A stretch of 6,894 bases of DNA, taken from Bacteroides sp. GTDB lineage: Bacteria; Bacteroidota; Bacteroidia; Bacteroidales; Bacteroidaceae. Made by a program: the position numbers and the translations under genes. Below, one piece after another: positions 6,336-6,894 of the stretch (position 1 is the stretch's first letter; each line of letters begins with the position of its first letter). Where the stretch lies: NCBI GenBank assembly GCA_019417975.1, contig DYCT01000011.1:8862-15755 (forward strand). Direction: 5' to 3'. The notes under the pieces were generated by a model. That model was given only the letters and a program-made list of their open reading frames with translations, was not told the DNA's origin and did not search any database.

Positions 6336-6363
6336 CAAAATTAGCACAAAAAAAACACAGCAA
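6336..6363 (-). promoter_or_regulatory. Promoter of the permease-ribBA transcript
   Basis: On the minus strand a TTG (6363-6361) is followed after 17 nt by TAATTTTG (6343-6336), a full match to the -7 consensus TAnnTTTG. The box is 20 nt upstream of the chosen ATG at 6315. It lies inside a 15-bp near-palindrome, GTGC-N7-GCAC (6333-6347). It also rules out the upstream ATG at 6363 as a start on this transcript. Confidence 0.65.
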
Positions 6364-6390
6364 CCTATGTTTTTTGTGATTTTTATATAA

Positions 6391-6777
6391 TTACATTCCA
6401 CACGTACGGCGTAATGTTTCTATCTGCGAATCCCAAAGTGTCCTCAAATCGTCCGCATCACCCGGTTCTGCGAAATCAGTTATATCCAACGAATAATCAC
6501 CTGTCAGCTCATTAAAAATCATCTTGATTTCAAAATACGCCTTTCCCTCTTCTTCATCCAACCAATGGAAACGAATAAATGAAAAGACGCGCATATTTAT
6601 CACTTCAGCTTCGCGTGTTTCTGTCTTCCCCCAAGTAAAGCGAAAATGCTTATCAACAGCATTCACCTTATCTGCAAACCAGCTTTCCAAACCACTGGGA
6701 GTACTAATTGCATTCCAAATAATACTCTTAGACGTAGCCGTAAGAGGATATTCAATATGTAACTTTTCCTTTTTCAT
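6391..6777 (-). CDS. START-like / SRPBCC-superfamily protein (AHSA1-like fold), function unknown
   Basis: The 128-residue soluble protein has no signal peptide or membrane segment. The order of elements fits the helix-grip fold: strand KLHIEYPLTAT (5-15), helix SKSIIWNAIST then PSGLESWFADKVNAV (27-41, the typical 'GLxxWFAD' of AHSA1-like proteins), strands FRFTWG (45-50), REAEVINMR (55-63), SFIRFHWLD (66-74), KAYFEIKMIF (79-88) and YSLDITDFA (95-103), and a C-terminal helix from about 108 to the end. The fold usually holds a hydrophobic ligand, but no ligand or catalytic residue can be assigned here. I chose the ATG at 6777 because the longer frame up to 6873 crosses a good promoter. It lies 75 nt upstream of the permease, same strand, and could be read through into it, although the permease has its own promoter. 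No strong terminator follows, only a weak A/T hairpin that overlaps the permease promoter. Confidence 0.85.
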   Translation of the reverse strand: MKKEKLHIEYPLTATSKSIIWNAISTPSGLESWFADKVNAVDKHFRFTWGKTETREAEVINMRVFSFIRFHWLDEEEGKAYFEIKMIFNELTGDYSLDITDFAEPGDADDLRTLWDSQIETLRRTCGM

Positions 6778-6801
6778 AGCATTACACTTATGTTTCTGGT
6801 G

Positions 6802-6831
6802 CAATATAGACACTTTTTCTTGAATACAAAA
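6802..6831 (-). promoter_or_regulatory. Promoter of the START-like gene
   Basis: On the minus strand TTTTG (6831-6827) and TATATTG (6808-6802) are separated by 18 nt, close to the Bacteroidota consensus with one T missing from the -7 box. The ATG at 6777 follows 24 nt after the box, which would give a short leader of about 17 nt. It supports the 128-residue form over the longer upstream frame. Confidence 0.55.
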
Positions 6832-6894
6832 CATTCTAAAGAACCTAAAATCCGCAACTATCATCCAATACACGATTAAGGGTAGATTTATGAG

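Noticed and set aside
6778..6873. 32-residue N-terminal extension of the START-like protein
   Set aside because: It crosses the TTTTG/TATATTG promoter, is unlike the fold's N-terminus, and an ATG at 6777 begins exactly where the domain starts.
6845..6894. Possible gene ends at the right edge: a minus-strand frame closing at 6845, or a plus-strand ATG at 6890
   Set aside because: Only 15 codons and 5 bases respectively are visible, with no recognisable sequence or promoter; the next few hundred bases would decide.

Overview
The window looks like ordinary core chromosome from a member of the Bacteroidales, most likely Bacteroides or a close relative. The evidence is moderate GC content, protein sequences of Bacteroides type (PurH, RibBA, a PorT-family barrel, a Bacteroidota START-like protein), A-rich leaders with almost no Shine-Dalgarno sequences, and a Bacteroidota -7 promoter box (TAnnTTTG or a near match) ahead of every gene that starts a transcript here. 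I see no mobile element, integrase, tRNA, CRISPR array or defence-like cassette, and no candidate for a previously undescribed system.

Layout from left to right: (1) the first 64 codons of purH (purine biosynthesis) run leftward off the edge at 1-193, with a promoter just upstream. (2) A PorT-family outer-membrane beta-barrel gene at 477-1199 (minus strand) ends in a hairpin terminator at 405-449. (3) It is divergent from a 55-residue 2[4Fe-4S] ferredoxin at 1394-1561, the only plus-strand gene, which has its own promoter and a strong terminator at 1588-1620. (4) An aspartate/prephenate-type aminotransferase at 1876-3069 (minus strand) converges on the ferredoxin and ends in a 17-bp hairpin terminator. 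(5) Upstream of it lies a minus-strand envelope and cofactor cluster: a START-like protein (6391-6777), an enlarged LptF/LptG-family permease (4411-6315) and ribBA (3210-4424). The permease and ribBA overlap by 14 nt and must share a transcript. A long hairpin at 3132-3190 separates ribBA from the aminotransferase, which has its own promoter.

Functionally this is a set of housekeeping genes: purine, riboflavin and amino-acid metabolism, low-potential electron transfer, and outer-membrane biogenesis (LPS export and a barrel protein). The points most worth a second look are the architecture of the permease (a helical insertion in the periplasmic domain plus a cytoplasmic extension of about 180 residues with an extra hydrophobic segment), its translational overlap with ribBA, and start-codon corrections for three genes. 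Gaps: 194-476 holds the purH promoter and the porT-like terminator, and I recognise nothing else between 231 and 404. 1562-1875 holds two terminators and about 180 bp with no recognisable function. 6832-6894 is too short to interpret.
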